From Rubripirellula sp. (GTDB lineage: Bacteria > Planctomycetota > Planctomycetia > Pirellulales > Pirellulaceae), in NCBI GenBank assembly GCA_028823035.1, contig JAPKCI010000004.1:18125-82124 (forward strand): a DNA stretch of 64,000 bases. The letters are read 5' to 3'. Positions 36,268 through 46,349 of the stretch are shown piece by piece (the first letter of the stretch is position 1; each line of letters begins with the position of its first letter). The position numbers and the translations under genes were made by a program. The notes under the pieces were generated by a model. The model had not been told where the DNA came from, searched no databases, and saw only the letters and a program-made list of their open reading frames with translations.

Positions 36268-39140
36268 TGAACACTGGTTTTCCAACAACTGTACCCTTAA
36301 TGTCAAAGTTTATGATCCTTCTCAGCCAGAAACATCTCTCGGCCGTAATCCTGACGATTGTCTGTGCATGTCTGATTGCAATCGATGTCAATTCAGCGCG
36401 GGTTTTTGCTGAACCGGTAAACACAAAATCCAAATCCTCTGCAGCGTCACCCGATGCCCAGCCAACATCGAAACCGCTAAGCAGCCGTTATGCCACCGAA
36501 GAAACGAACGAAGTTCCTGACTTCCAAAAGCACATCGTTCCATTGCTTGGTCGGCTTGGATGCAATGGTCGGGCCTGCCACGGATCATTTCAAGGACGCG
36601 GTGGCTTTCAGTTATCACTGTTCGGCTATGACTTCGATGCTGATCATGCGGCACTGCTGGACGAAGATTCGGGTCGCGTTGATACCGATGATGTCGACGA
36701 AAGCCTGATTCTTGCCAAACCGATCGACGCCGATATGCACGAAGGCGGCAAACGATATGAGAAAGGAAGTTGGCAGCACCACGTCCTGAAACGTTGGATC
36801 GAATCAGGCGCTGCCTATGACAAAACTGCCTTTCGTGAACTGGATCGTCTGGATGTCAGCCCGGCAGAGGTACTGTTCACGAAGGAAGGCGAAGCCATCA
36901 ACCTGACAGCCATCGCACACTGGCGGGATGGCTGTTCCGAAGATGTCACAGAACTCTGCCGCTTCAGTTCGAACGACGACGCAGTGGCACAGATCGACGA
37001 AACCGGACACATTCAATCCGGAGACCGAGGTGACACACATGTGGTCGTCTATTACGACAACGCAGTCGTCCCGGTCTCTGTGGTCCGACCAATCGGCCCT
37101 CCACTCAGTCCGTCGGCAGTGGAACCTGCCCACCCCGTGGATCGACTGGTAAAGCAAAAACTCGACAAACTGGGAATCCTCGCCTCTGGTGCTTGCACTG
37201 ATTCTGAATTCATTCGTAGAGCATCGCTCGACATCACCGGCATCCTGCCCGGAGCCGATGAGGTCAGGGAATTCCTCGCTAATCAATCACCGACAAAGCG
37301 TCAACTGCTGATCGATCGATTGCTGGATGCACCGGGATACGCTGCATGGTGGGCAACACGATTTTCCGACTGGACTGGTAACAGTGACGAACAGTTAACC
37401 AATGTGTTGCCTATTCGCAACGTTGCCACCCGACTTTGGTACGAATGGTTGCGTGTCCGTTTGCAGAACAACATGCCTTATGATGAAATTGTCGAAGGCA
37501 TCGTCACCGCCAAGAATCGCCAACCTGATGAGGACTACCTCGAATACTGCAAAACCATGACCGAAGCTTGCAAGCCAGGAAACGAGAGCGTGTATGCGGA
37601 ACGGGACGGGTTACCGCTGTATTGGGGACGTCGCAATTTCCAGAAACCCGAAGAGCGTGCTATCGGTTTTGCCTACACATTCCTCGGCGTCAGAATCGAA
37701 TGCGCCCAATGCCACAAGCACCCTTTTGACAAATGGTCAAAGAATGACTTCGAGCGTTTCTCGAAACTCTTTACCCCCATTCGCTTCAGCGCGAATCTGG
37801 TCACAAAGGACGCAAAGCAGATGCGTCAGGAATTGCTGGACGCATTGACCGATGGCGAGAAACTCAACGGCGGTGACTTACGCCGGGCGGTACAAAAAGC
37901 AGCGCAAGAGGGCAAAACCGTGCCTTTCGGAGAACTGGTCTTCGATGATGCAAATATCCAACGTCTCATCAAAGCACAGCAACAGTCAAAACGAAAGGGA
38001 AGCAAGCCTCGCGCCATAAAAATCCCCAGCGGTAAAATCCTCGGAGAGGATGCTGCGATCCAACTGGATACCGACCCTCGGGAGGCCCTGATGACGTGGC
38101 TACGTTCCGCCGAGAATCCTTACTTTGCAAAAGCAATGGTGAACCGCGTCTGGAGCAATTACTTCGGCGATGGAATTGTCAGTCCAACGGATGACATGAA
38201 TCTTGCCAACCCGCCCGTCAACGCTCCCTTGATGGACTACTTGGCGACTGAGTTCATCGCTCACGATTTCGACTTAAAGTGGCTTCATCGCACTATCGTC
38301 ACAAGCGAAACCTACCAGCGGACCGCTGAAACCAACGAAACAAATGCGATGGATCAGACAAATTTCTCGCATCATGTTCCCCGACGCCTGCCTGCTGAGG
38401 TCGTTTATGACGCGGTGATTCTGGCCACAGGCTCTGACAAACATGCCGAAAAACTCCGCAGTGCACTGGATGAAATGGCAATCGCCGAAGGCAAGCCAAA
38501 ACGCCGCAATCAACAGGACTTTGCTCTGGAAATCTTCGGACAATCCAATCGCGAGTCCAACTGCGACTGCGACCGCAGCAATTCACCAAGCTTGCTACAG
38601 TCCATTTACCTTCGCAATGATGCAGACATGCATAAGCGACTCGCCGACAAGAATGGATGGGTGGCTCAAGCCTGTTCAGAATTGGGCGTCGCCGGGCCAC
38701 GTGCAAGCGTTGACCCCCGCAAAGCGATGCAACTCAAGCGGGCCGATGGCTATCGCAAACAGTTCATGGCTCGCATTGGACAATACCAGAAACTGCCTGT
38801 CGAAAGAAAAACAAGACTGGAACGGCAAATCCAGAAGGATTATCAGCGACTGGCCGCGAAAATGAAGCTCGCCGGTTTTCATGTACCGGCGTTGTCGGAT
38901 CTCATGAAAGACGCAAATGCATGGCCTGAACTTGCTGCTCAAGTTTCAACAAAAGCTGCTACCAAAACGGTCGAACAACTTGTCGAAGAGGCATATCTCC
39001 GAACGCTCAACCGCTATCCGGAACCAGAAGAAACGGATATTTCCGTTGCCTACATTCAAGACTCTGAGGTCCCCGCAGACGGTGTCCAGTCACTCCTCTG
39101 GGCTCTTGTGAACACAAAAGAATTTATCCTGACACATTGA
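36267..39140 (+). CDS. PSD1/PSCyt domain protein with Ig-like domain
   Basis: A 957-aa exported protein. In order: signal peptide (about 20-48), a PSCyt1-like region with CNGRACHG at 99-105 (Cys-x4-Cys-His rather than CxxCH), a bacterial Ig-like (BIG2) domain at about 205-275 (LTAIAHWRDGCSEDVTELC), DUF1549 at about 285-490 with CAQCHKHPFDKW, and DUF1553 at about 610-950 (FAKAMVNRVWSNYFGDGIV). The GTG at 36267 overlaps the previous stop by one base; ATG at 36300 is an alternative start that keeps the signal. It is paired with the downstream DUF1501 gene and appears to be under the sigma factor of this operon. Confidence 0.88.
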   Translation: MNTGFPTTVPLMSKFMILLSQKHLSAVILTIVCACLIAIDVNSARVFAEPVNTKSKSSAASPDAQPTSKPLSSRYATEETNEVPDFQKHIVPLLGRLGCNGRACHGSFQGRGGFQLSLFGYDFDADHAALLDEDSGRVDTDDVDESLILAKPIDADMHEGGKRYEKGSWQHHVLKRWIESGAAYDKTAFRELDRLDVSPAEVLFTKEGEAINLTAIAHWRDGCSEDVTELCRFSSNDDAVAQIDETGHIQSGDRGDTHVVVYYDNAVVPVSVVRPIGPPLSPSAVEPAHPVDRLVKQKLDKLGILASGACTDSEFIRRASLDITGILPGADEVREFLANQSPTKRQLLIDRLLDAPGYAAWWATRFSDWTGNSDEQLTNVLPIRNVATRLWYEWLRVRLQNNMPYDEIVEGIVTAKNRQPDEDYLEYCKTMTEACKPGNESVYAERDGLPLYWGRRNFQKPEERAIGFAYTFLGVRIECAQCHKHPFDKWSKNDFERFSKLFTPIRFSANLVTKDAKQMRQELLDALTDGEKLNGGDLRRAVQKAAQEGKTVPFGELVFDDANIQRLIKAQQQSKRKGSKPRAIKIPSGKILGEDAAIQLDTDPREALMTWLRSAENPYFAKAMVNRVWSNYFGDGIVSPTDDMNLANPPVNAPLMDYLATEFIAHDFDLKWLHRTIVTSETYQRTAETNETNAMDQTNFSHHVPRRLPAEVVYDAVILATGSDKHAEKLRSALDEMAIAEGKPKRRNQQDFALEIFGQSNRESNCDCDRSNSPSLLQSIYLRNDADMHKRLADKNGWVAQACSELGVAGPRASVDPRKAMQLKRADGYRKQFMARIGQYQKLPVERKTRLERQIQKDYQRLAAKMKLAGFHVPALSDLMKDANAWPELAAQVSTKAATKTVEQLVEEAYLRTLNRYPEPEETDISVAYIQDSEVPADGVQSLLWALVNTKEFILTH

Positions 39141-39231
39141 ACAAATTTCCCACTGAACATTGCCAGCTCGTGTGAAATCTGTCACGAGTCCTGAACCTTT
39201 ACCATTAGCGGACATCAAACGAGACATTTCC

Positions 39232-40536
39232 ATGAAACTACATCGAACCTGTGATGGAATCCAACGTCGGGACATGCTCAAAGCCGGAACGTTGTCGCTC
39301 GGTGGCTTGACCCTAGGAAACTACATGCGAATGTCGCATGCAGGAGAAGTACAACCGGGCCGAGCAGACCGTGCAATCTTCATTGAACTGCCTGGTGGAC
39401 CCTCTCATTTGGATACATTCGATCTGAAACCCGAGGCGGCCAGCGAGTACCGAGGTACTTTCAATCCCATCGCAACTAATGTGCCTGGCATCCAGATTTC
39501 CGAACATCTTCCCAAGCTTGCAGCCGTCGCTGACAAGTTTGCGATCCTTCGCGGCGTCAGCCACACATTGGCAGCTCATCGGCTTGGACGCGAGTATGTG
39601 AATACAGGCAGCAAGCCAATTCCAGCTCTTGAGTATCCCAGTTATGGCTCAGTGCTTGCCAAAGAGCAGCCCAGCAAAAACAACATTCCGAGCCTCGTCG
39701 CTGTCCCCAAGGCAGGACAAGGCGCTGGTTTCCTGGGTATCCGCTACGCCGCTCTGGAAACAAACTCCAGTCCCAATTTTGGCGACCCATTCTCGGTTCG
39801 CGGCATCTCTCTAGGAGGAGGCATCGGCGTCGATGAAGTCAAACGGCGTCAAAGCCTGCTCAGAAAACTCGACCGAAGATTTGCCGAACTCGAGAAGAGC
39901 AATCAGCTGCTTGAGGGTCTCGACAAGTTCGGTGAGCAAGCTTATTCGATGATCACTTCTGCAGAGGCAAGAGAGGCTTTCGATATCAGTCAGGAGCCAG
40001 AGAGCTTTGCCAAACAATTTGGCGAAGATTCGTTCGGGCAAAGCTGCATGCTTGCTCTCCGACTCGTTGAATCCGGAGTTCGATTAGTCAGCGTCCAACT
40101 CGGCGGCTGGGATACGCACACCGATAACTTTACCAAGCTGAAAGACACTAATCTGCCCAAGCTTGATGCAGGACTGAGTGGTTTGCTGACTGGTCTTGAG
40201 CAGCGTGGACTGCTGGAAACCACAGCCGTTTTCGTCACGGGCGAATTTGGTCGGACGCCCAAAATCAATTCGAGAAGTACTGAGGGCGGCAGAGACCACT
40301 ACCCACGCTGCATGTTCATGTTGATGGCCGGCGGTGCAGTTCGAGGTGGTCAGGTCATTGGCGAAAGCGATGATACCGCGGCAGGGCCAAGGCATGAAGG
40401 AATCTCACCAGATGACGTTGCGGCGAGTTTCTATTACAACCTCGGTATCGATCCAGCCATGGAATACGACACCAACACTGGCCGACCGATCACCTTGGTG
40501 CGAAACGGCGGGGTAATCAAGGACTTGTTCTCGTAA
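39232..40536 (+). CDS. DUF1501 family protein
   Basis: About 434 aa, second DUF1501 member of the window. The N-terminus QRRDMLKAGTLSLGGLTLG is a twin-arginine signal, so it is likely exported folded. Motifs RAIFIELPGGPSHLDTFDLK and GEFGRTPKI with GGRDHYPRCMFMLMAGG are conserved with the first copy. ATG at 39232 is chosen over the open frame to 39160 because the Tat signal begins here. Enzymatic role is unknown; the family belongs to the alkaline phosphatase-like fold. It is the last gene of the sigma-factor operon, followed by a strong terminator. Confidence 0.9.
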   Translation: MKLHRTCDGIQRRDMLKAGTLSLGGLTLGNYMRMSHAGEVQPGRADRAIFIELPGGPSHLDTFDLKPEAASEYRGTFNPIATNVPGIQISEHLPKLAAVADKFAILRGVSHTLAAHRLGREYVNTGSKPIPALEYPSYGSVLAKEQPSKNNIPSLVAVPKAGQGAGFLGIRYAALETNSSPNFGDPFSVRGISLGGGIGVDEVKRRQSLLRKLDRRFAELEKSNQLLEGLDKFGEQAYSMITSAEAREAFDISQEPESFAKQFGEDSFGQSCMLALRLVESGVRLVSVQLGGWDTHTDNFTKLKDTNLPKLDAGLSGLLTGLEQRGLLETTAVFVTGEFGRTPKINSRSTEGGRDHYPRCMFMLMAGGAVRGGQVIGESDDTAAGPRHEGISPDDVAASFYYNLGIDPAMEYDTNTGRPITLVRNGGVIKDLFS

Positions 40537-40565
40537 GCCGCAGCCAGTGGCCGGATAAGACAAAC

Positions 40566-40604
40566 ACAGCCGTCGATACGCAGTATCGGCGGCTGTTTCT
40601 TTTG
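40566..40604 (+). terminator. Rho-independent terminator of the sigma-factor operon
   Basis: A 13-bp stem, ACAGCCGTCGATA with TATCGGCGGCTGT (one G-T pair), loop CGCAG, followed by TTCTTTTG. It lies 30 bases after the DUF1501 stop codon. Confidence 0.9.
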
Positions 40605-40640
40605 TTTCAGGAGATAGATCTGGATGCTTGCAGCAGGCAC

Positions 40641-40690
40641 TATCAAAAAAGAAGGGCCATGGTGAAGCCCTCCCTGCCTCACCATGGCCC
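40641..40690 (-). terminator. Rho-independent terminator of the repeat-bearing protein gene
   Basis: A perfect 12-bp inverted repeat, GGGCCATGGTGA and TCACCATGGCCC, around a 13-nt loop. On the minus strand TTCTTTTTTGATA follows. It lies about 150 bases after the stop of the minus-strand gene at 40840. A second small hairpin, TGGAACGAT with ATCGTTCCA, is at 40699-40723. Confidence 0.85.
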
Positions 40691-40839
40691 ATCAATGCTG
40701 GAACGATGGCACCGATCGTTCCACCCTCCCAATCCATGGTATTAGTGTCATCGGCAAATTGCGCGAATCGTCTGAACCAGAACCGGGGCAGAGGTGTAAC
40801 TTTTTTTGAGGCGAACAAAGACTTTGTCAGCAACCTGGA

Positions 40840-41544
40840 TTACCGGCCTGTTTTGCTATCACAGCTTTCGCAACCGGCATTCTTCCCCTTGAAACAGTCG
40901 CACTCACCATGGAGATGGGCATGTTGGGGTCCGCATTCATAGCCGTAGCCATCCCAAGCGTTTGAATAGCAGGGGTTGCCGCGGAAGTACTGCAGGAATG
41001 TTGATGTTGGAAGATTTGGACTGACCCGTGGTCGACAGACAACCCCAGTCTGATAGGCATGAGTTTCACATGCTTGGTTCTGAAGGCGATGCCCTACCGA
41101 TTTGGCTTCCCTTGGCTGAATAGTGACGATCTGTGCTGGCAAAGCGTTGGTGACGTCGATCAGGTTGACCTCAGCCAGAGGCATGGAGTCCGGAATCGGA
41201 TCTTTCAGGACTGCTTTCACGGTCTGCTCGGGCGGCAGGGCAATTACCGGGACAACAGTAAGTACTTCTGGCAAAACAGGCATCTTCATCCCAACTGCAA
41301 CAGGTTCGGATTTCACCCGTTCAACTGCGAAGGGTTCAACTGCAACGGGTTCAACAGCAACCGGTTCAACTGCAACGGGTTCAACAGCAACCGGTTCAAC
41401 TTGGTCAGACGTGGAAAGCTTGTCATCCGCGCTCATCACGTCGCCAAAACTGAGATCAGCTAAAAGCCGCTTGATTTCGTCATTGGCAGAGACAGTGTTG
41501 GCCAGAAGTGCCAGTACCAAGAGCGTGAGAGCAGAATTACGCAT
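40840..41544 (-). CDS. Secreted protein with EPVAV repeats and Cys-rich end
   Basis: About 234 aa. A signal peptide (RNSALTLLVLALLANTVSAN) is followed by about five copies of the pentapeptide EPVAV at about residues 48-75, a proline/valine-rich middle part, and a C-terminus with ten cysteines and several histidines, including HGECDCFKGKNAGCESC. The Cys/His pattern could bind metal or form disulfides. ATG at 41544 gives the cleanest signal peptide; 41559 is an alternative. Genes on both sides are unrelated. I recognise no family. Confidence 0.7.
   Translation of the reverse strand: MRNSALTLLVLALLANTVSANDEIKRLLADLSFGDVMSADDKLSTSDQVEPVAVEPVAVEPVAVEPVAVEPFAVERVKSEPVAVGMKMPVLPEVLTVVPVIALPPEQTVKAVLKDPIPDSMPLAEVNLIDVTNALPAQIVTIQPREAKSVGHRLQNQACETHAYQTGVVCRPRVSPNLPTSTFLQYFRGNPCYSNAWDGYGYECGPQHAHLHGECDCFKGKNAGCESCDSKTGR
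41320..41394. repeat. 15-bp coding repeat with a perfect 30-bp duplication
   Basis: Five 15-bp units (TTCAACNGCRAMSGG on the plus strand) encode the EPVAV repeats. Bases 41335-41364 and 41365-41394 are identical, so a recent 30-bp duplication is likely. Confidence 0.9.
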
Positions 41545-41924
41545 GAGACGACCATCCATGTCTAGAGTAAACGTAAGAATTGAGGGCTCGCCGCCTTCCA
41601 AATCATGGTTTCCTTGCCCGCCGCCTTTCAGCTTTCGGCCTAACCAGTGATTTCGGTGATTGTCGGGTTCGATTCCCTGAGTAAGTGCAAACCAGGTTTG
41701 CAGGGATGTTGGAGGAATCCGTCTCGCAATCACGGTCAATGAACCACTTAACCTTTGCCGCGCCACGGATGGCGTGCAACGAAAACCGTGTTAAAGAATT
41801 GGAAACTAGATGAGCCGCGGGTGTGCGATCGGTGTGAATGCCAATCTTTTCGTACGCGTTAGCACAGTTACGGTTTGCCTAACCAGACCTCACTGTCAAT
41901 CAACGGCCCTCGAATCCAGCTTGG
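41545..41924. other. Intergenic region, no gene supported
   Basis: About 380 bases after the glnD stop and before the secreted protein start (reading the minus strand). The frame is open on the minus strand, but the translation is not protein-like. A short TTCGATT stretch near 41670 resembles a tRNA T-loop but has no matching arms. Confidence 0.5.
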
Positions 41925-44540
41925 CTAGTCACCCATGCTCAACAAAGCATTCCGGATTTCAGCTCGTCTTTCCGATCTGGTGAACTTGGAACCATCCTGT
42001 TCTGAAACGTAAAACACATCAGCCACCTGATCGAGATGGGTATCAATCTTGGCAAAGTGCAGCACCACACGCAGTTCAGCAAGAGTGGCCGCAATTCGAT
42101 ACAACAGTCCAACTTCGTCATAGGCAAAGAATGACAGAATCGTATAGCGATCGACCGTCTCGTTATCAAACACAACTTTTCTGGGCAGAACATTGACACT
42201 GTCACCTTCACGTGAGTTCTGGGAATCCCATTTGCGGCGATATGCCGGCAATGGCTCGTCGGGAGAGTCAAGCAAATGACACACGCTAGCGCAAATACCC
42301 TCAGTACGTGAATCGACTGCATTGTCATCCGTACACTCGGAATCAGCCACCCAGTAATTGTCCCAGGCAAGATTCCCAACCATCTCGATCTGAGCTCGCA
42401 GAATGACCAATCCACTGGTACTCAGTACCCCTGTGGCCCGTGCGAACGTTCCGATGGAATGCTCATCTTCACGCCTTACCACGGTGTAGCGAATTGCATT
42501 GAACCGTGGGTCATAGGTGCTTGTACATAAAGCTCCCGCAGCCAAGTTACAGGCGACCATTTCGATCTGTTTGGCAAGACAATCGGAATCGGCAAGGCTA
42601 AGTAGCGACAGCGGCATCCTGTCCAGCAACTTCGTGCATCTCTCGTACGAATCGAGTTGTTGCAGTTGCTCACGAACCTCGGATCGCTTCAATTCAATTT
42701 CGGGATCATCCGGACTTCCTGGCAGACTGCCGGAGTCAAAGTACCGCCGCGTCCGCTTATAAAGATCTTCGATCAGGTTGACTTTCCAGTCGGTCGCAAC
42801 GCCAGGTCCCACCGCAACCAGATCGGCATAGGTATGCACCACCAGCAGTTCCAGCCTTCGTATCGATCCTACCTCCGCTGCAAAAGACAGCACAATTTGC
42901 GGGTCGCTGAGATCGTGACGAAACGCCACCACATTCACCGCCAGATGCTTCCGAACCAGCCATTCGAGCGTCTCGGCGGTAACAGGATCCAGGTTCAGTC
43001 GTTCCGCTGTCTTTCTGGCGATCCGTGCTCCCACAATGCAATGATCTTCTTCATAGCCTTTGCCAATGTCATGAATCAGCAATGCCAAGTGCAGCAGCCG
43101 CTTATCGGCAAGCCGACGGTATCGCCGCCCCATTCCACCTTTATCATTTTGTAGTTCAGTCGCTGCCTCTATCGCGCGGAAACTGTGGGCATCAACTGTG
43201 TACTTGTGGTAAGCGTTGAACTGAAGCAGTCCTCGCATTCGTTTGAATTCAGGAATCAGCTGTTCAATGATTCGCAGTTCATGGAGCCGTCGCACTAGAG
43301 GCGCCAGTCGCCCAGGGCGACTGAGAAGCAAGAGGAACGCTTCGATCGTCTCGTCATCAGGTGGCGTGGAAACACGATCTTGCATAGCATGCCGAATGGT
43401 CTGCCATGTCTGGTGAGTAATACGCCGACAGTGCTGATTGGCAAGGCTCATCAGCCGCAGCACGTCCGGAAGGTTAGTCGCGAATTTCTCAACATATTCC
43501 TTGGGTACCCAGATGTGCGCAGGCCCCATCCGAACGTGTTCGGAAATTTCTTTTGACAGAATCGACTCGACCGCGCGGTTAATCAAAGGTCGGCTCTGAG
43601 CGTCGTCCACAAAGTAGGCAGCCGCGTATCTGATGTTCCGGGTATTGTCGAAGTAATCCTGCATGAATTGCTCGACAGGCAACATTCCCTCGGTGCCGGT
43701 GTAACCCCAAGCTTCAGCAATCTCCAGTTGGGTCCCGCGATCCAGAACATCCATACTCTTGCCTTCACGAAAATGCAATTCATGGCGAAGTCGCAACATG
43801 AAGGCGTACGCCTGTCGAAGGTGGCGGTAATCTTCTTCCGGCAGAGCTCCCAGCTTGAGCAGGCGTTCCAGGTCTGTCTCACCATAACGGGCAAATCCAA
43901 TCCACCGGATTAGCTGTATGTCACGCAGCGCGCCACGTGAGCGTTTCACGTTTGGTCGCAGCAAATAGGCCGTATCACCCCACTTGGCCCGTTCTGCGCG
44001 ACGCGCTGCAACCACCTGTTTTACAATCGCCGTGCTGCGTCGCATCGCTCCATGTCGAAACGCATAAAAGTACTTGCTATACAATCGCAAGCTGCCGGCC
44101 AACAATCGTGATTCAGCAAGGGAGGAATAAATTACCGGATCCTCCCACGACATCCGGCACGCTTCGCTGGAAGAACGAAATGAAAAACCCGGATCGATTC
44201 CAGAATCACCAATATCTTTCTGCAGGTTCCCAGCAATCTTGGTTGCCAGACTCTCTGCCTTGGGAGTCGTCAACAACATCAGATCAGCGTCACTGTAGGG
44301 AGCTAGGTCACGCCTTCCAAAACCACCATGCGCGATCAACGAAAGACCGGTCAAACGTTCATCTGTCGCATGTTCACGAATGGCCTCGTGCCAGATGTCC
44401 AGCACGACATCGTCGTAAACATCAGCCAACAATGTTGAAACCTGCATCCCAGGCGTCCCTGAGCGATGCTGTTCACGCGCTTTTTCACGCCCTTCTTCGA
44501 GTGCCGCGCGACAGCGTAGAACAATGGGTCGCATCGACAT
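41925..44540 (-). CDS. glnD: [Protein-PII] uridylyltransferase / uridylyl-removing enzyme
   Basis: Nitrogen sensor enzyme of 871 aa that adds UMP to PII when glutamine is low and removes it when high. The nucleotidyltransferase domain has GGFGRRDLAPYSDADLMLL near residues 70-88. The middle part carries an HD phosphohydrolase domain with HDIGKGYEEDH near 490. Two ACT domains for glutamine binding fill the end, the last with ILSFFAYDEVGLLYRIAATL. The PII gene is directly upstream on the same strand. Confidence 0.95.
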   Translation of the reverse strand: MSMRPIVLRCRAALEEGREKAREQHRSGTPGMQVSTLLADVYDDVVLDIWHEAIREHATDERLTGLSLIAHGGFGRRDLAPYSDADLMLLTTPKAESLATKIAGNLQKDIGDSGIDPGFSFRSSSEACRMSWEDPVIYSSLAESRLLAGSLRLYSKYFYAFRHGAMRRSTAIVKQVVAARRAERAKWGDTAYLLRPNVKRSRGALRDIQLIRWIGFARYGETDLERLLKLGALPEEDYRHLRQAYAFMLRLRHELHFREGKSMDVLDRGTQLEIAEAWGYTGTEGMLPVEQFMQDYFDNTRNIRYAAAYFVDDAQSRPLINRAVESILSKEISEHVRMGPAHIWVPKEYVEKFATNLPDVLRLMSLANQHCRRITHQTWQTIRHAMQDRVSTPPDDETIEAFLLLLSRPGRLAPLVRRLHELRIIEQLIPEFKRMRGLLQFNAYHKYTVDAHSFRAIEAATELQNDKGGMGRRYRRLADKRLLHLALLIHDIGKGYEEDHCIVGARIARKTAERLNLDPVTAETLEWLVRKHLAVNVVAFRHDLSDPQIVLSFAAEVGSIRRLELLVVHTYADLVAVGPGVATDWKVNLIEDLYKRTRRYFDSGSLPGSPDDPEIELKRSEVREQLQQLDSYERCTKLLDRMPLSLLSLADSDCLAKQIEMVACNLAAGALCTSTYDPRFNAIRYTVVRREDEHSIGTFARATGVLSTSGLVILRAQIEMVGNLAWDNYWVADSECTDDNAVDSRTEGICASVCHLLDSPDEPLPAYRRKWDSQNSREGDSVNVLPRKVVFDNETVDRYTILSFFAYDEVGLLYRIAATLAELRVVLHFAKIDTHLDQVADVFYVSEQDGSKFTRSERRAEIRNALLSMGD

Positions 44541-44697
44541 GAAAGATACTCATAGCAGACGCAAAAATGGAATGGTCGCCCAAACCAGAAAATGACGAGT
44601 GACAAAACGACCACATGCCAAAGCAATCCCCCCAATACCGTCAAGGAAACGGTAAAGTGATGCCGACCCTGTCGGGTGACTGCAGTAACGCTGGCAA

Positions 44698-45081
<384 letters not shown>

Positions 45082-45223
45082 TCATTGTACACCCGACGGA
45101 ACATCGAACCAGACGGGCACCGGTCAGGAGCAGAGGTAACGGAGCAGAATAATCCCAAGATCCGATTTGGGGTTTTTTGGGTAATCCACGTCGCTTTGAT
45201 CCCCATTCCCACCCACCAACGGT

Positions 45224-45793
45224 CTAGGAATCCGAACTGGGTGGGTCGGGCCTTATCCATGGCACGTCCGCCACACCGCGAGTTTGATTCGCCACCCGAG
45301 ACAGCACGAATAGCAGATCACTGAGTCGATTTAAGTACATGATCAACTCTTCCGAAACACTGGTTTCATGTCTCCGGACCAACGTCACGACCCGTCGCTC
45401 GGCCCGACGACAGATGGCCCTGGCCAAATGCAGATGAGTGGCACCAGCATCGCCAGCTGGAAGAATAAAATGCTTGAGTGGGTCTAATCCACTCTCGTTC
45501 TTGTCAATCCACTGCTCCAACTGCCCAATATGAGCATCCGAGATGATTCTCATGCTGTGATCGTCTGGCTCGGGCGTCGCCAACTCGGCTCCGATCGAAA
45601 ATAAAGCGTGCTGGATGATTTCCAGTTGCGAATCGATCAATTCGCCCAAATTGGCGGATCTTGCCATCCCAATCGCTGCATTGAGCTCATCAACCGTTCC
45701 ATAGGCCTCAATCCGATCATCATCCTTGGCCACCCTGGGTCCGCCAAAAAGCCCTGTGCTGCCCGTATCGCCAGTTCGTGTATAAATCTTCAT
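45224..45793 (-). CDS. Cob(I)alamin adenosyltransferase, PduO type
   Basis: About 189 aa. Transfers the adenosyl group of ATP to cob(I)alamin, giving coenzyme B12. The N-terminal ATP-binding motif KIYTRTGDTGSTGLFGG is diagnostic of the PduO/MMAB family. DRIEAYGTVDELNAAIG follows, and later RAICRRAERRVVTLV with the conserved arginines, then YLNRLSDLLFVLSR. ATG at 45793 gives the family-typical start; the longer open frame to 46108 overlaps the divergent Nudix gene and is not coding. No B12 riboswitch was recognised. Confidence 0.95.
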   Translation of the reverse strand: MKIYTRTGDTGSTGLFGGPRVAKDDDRIEAYGTVDELNAAIGMARSANLGELIDSQLEIIQHALFSIGAELATPEPDDHSMRIISDAHIGQLEQWIDKNESGLDPLKHFILPAGDAGATHLHLARAICRRAERRVVTLVRRHETSVSEELIMYLNRLSDLLFVLSRVANQTRGVADVPWIRPDPPSSDS

Positions 45794-45887
45794 AGATGAC
45801 CTGTTAGTGAAAACAGTACTACGCCGCCACTGGCCGCGAGTTTCGCTAGATAGTGTTTTGTAGGGAACTCCTGATAATCGGCAAGCC

Positions 45888-46349
45888 ATGAAAACCTCTT
45901 CCGGAAAAAGAGTTACCGCGGCAGGCATTTTTTTGATGACGGGAGTTCCCGATTCGGTTGAATTTCTGCTGATGCGACACCAAAATCGCTGGGATCTACC
46001 AAAAGGCCACTGTGAGGCGGGAGAATCGTTTCTTGAAACCGCCCTGAGAGAGACCGAGGAAGAAACGGGAATCCCAGCCAGTACCATCGAAATAGACAAC
46101 CGATTCAAATTCGACCTGTTTTATCCTGTTCAGTATTCCCGAACAGGTAGCCAGGTATTTGAAAAACAGGTCCGATACTTTCTGGGTTTTCTGATAGACA
46201 AACCAGATCTGGTTCTTACCGAGCACCCATCGGCAGCATGGCATCACTGGGATCCACCCCACAGGATCCAAACACAAACCATCGATCCCCTGCTGGAATC
46301 GGTGGCACAACACATCAACCAGCATGGCTTCACCGCAAGAACCCGCTAA
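45888..46349 (+). CDS. Nudix hydrolase
   Basis: 153 aa with a complete Nudix box at residues 40-62 (GHCEAGESFLETALRE then TEEETGI), which binds the metal that activates water for pyrophosphate cleavage. Preceding sequence FLLMRHQNRWDLPKGH is close to diadenosine tetraphosphatases (Ap4A hydrolase group), a reasonable but not certain substrate. Divergent from the adenosyltransferase with 94 bp between starts. Confidence 0.88.
   Translation: MKTSSGKRVTAAGIFLMTGVPDSVEFLLMRHQNRWDLPKGHCEAGESFLETALRETEEETGIPASTIEIDNRFKFDLFYPVQYSRTGSQVFEKQVRYFLGFLIDKPDLVLTEHPSAAWHHWDPPHRIQTQTIDPLLESVAQHINQHGFTARTR

Noticed and set aside
41655..41685. A tRNA, suggested by a GGGTTCGATTCCC-like stretch
   Set aside because: The flanking bases do not pair into a T-stem, and no anticodon or acceptor arm can be formed.
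45794..45887. A cobalamin riboswitch before the adenosyltransferase
   Set aside because: The divergent gap is only 94 bp and no B12-box-like sequence was seen.
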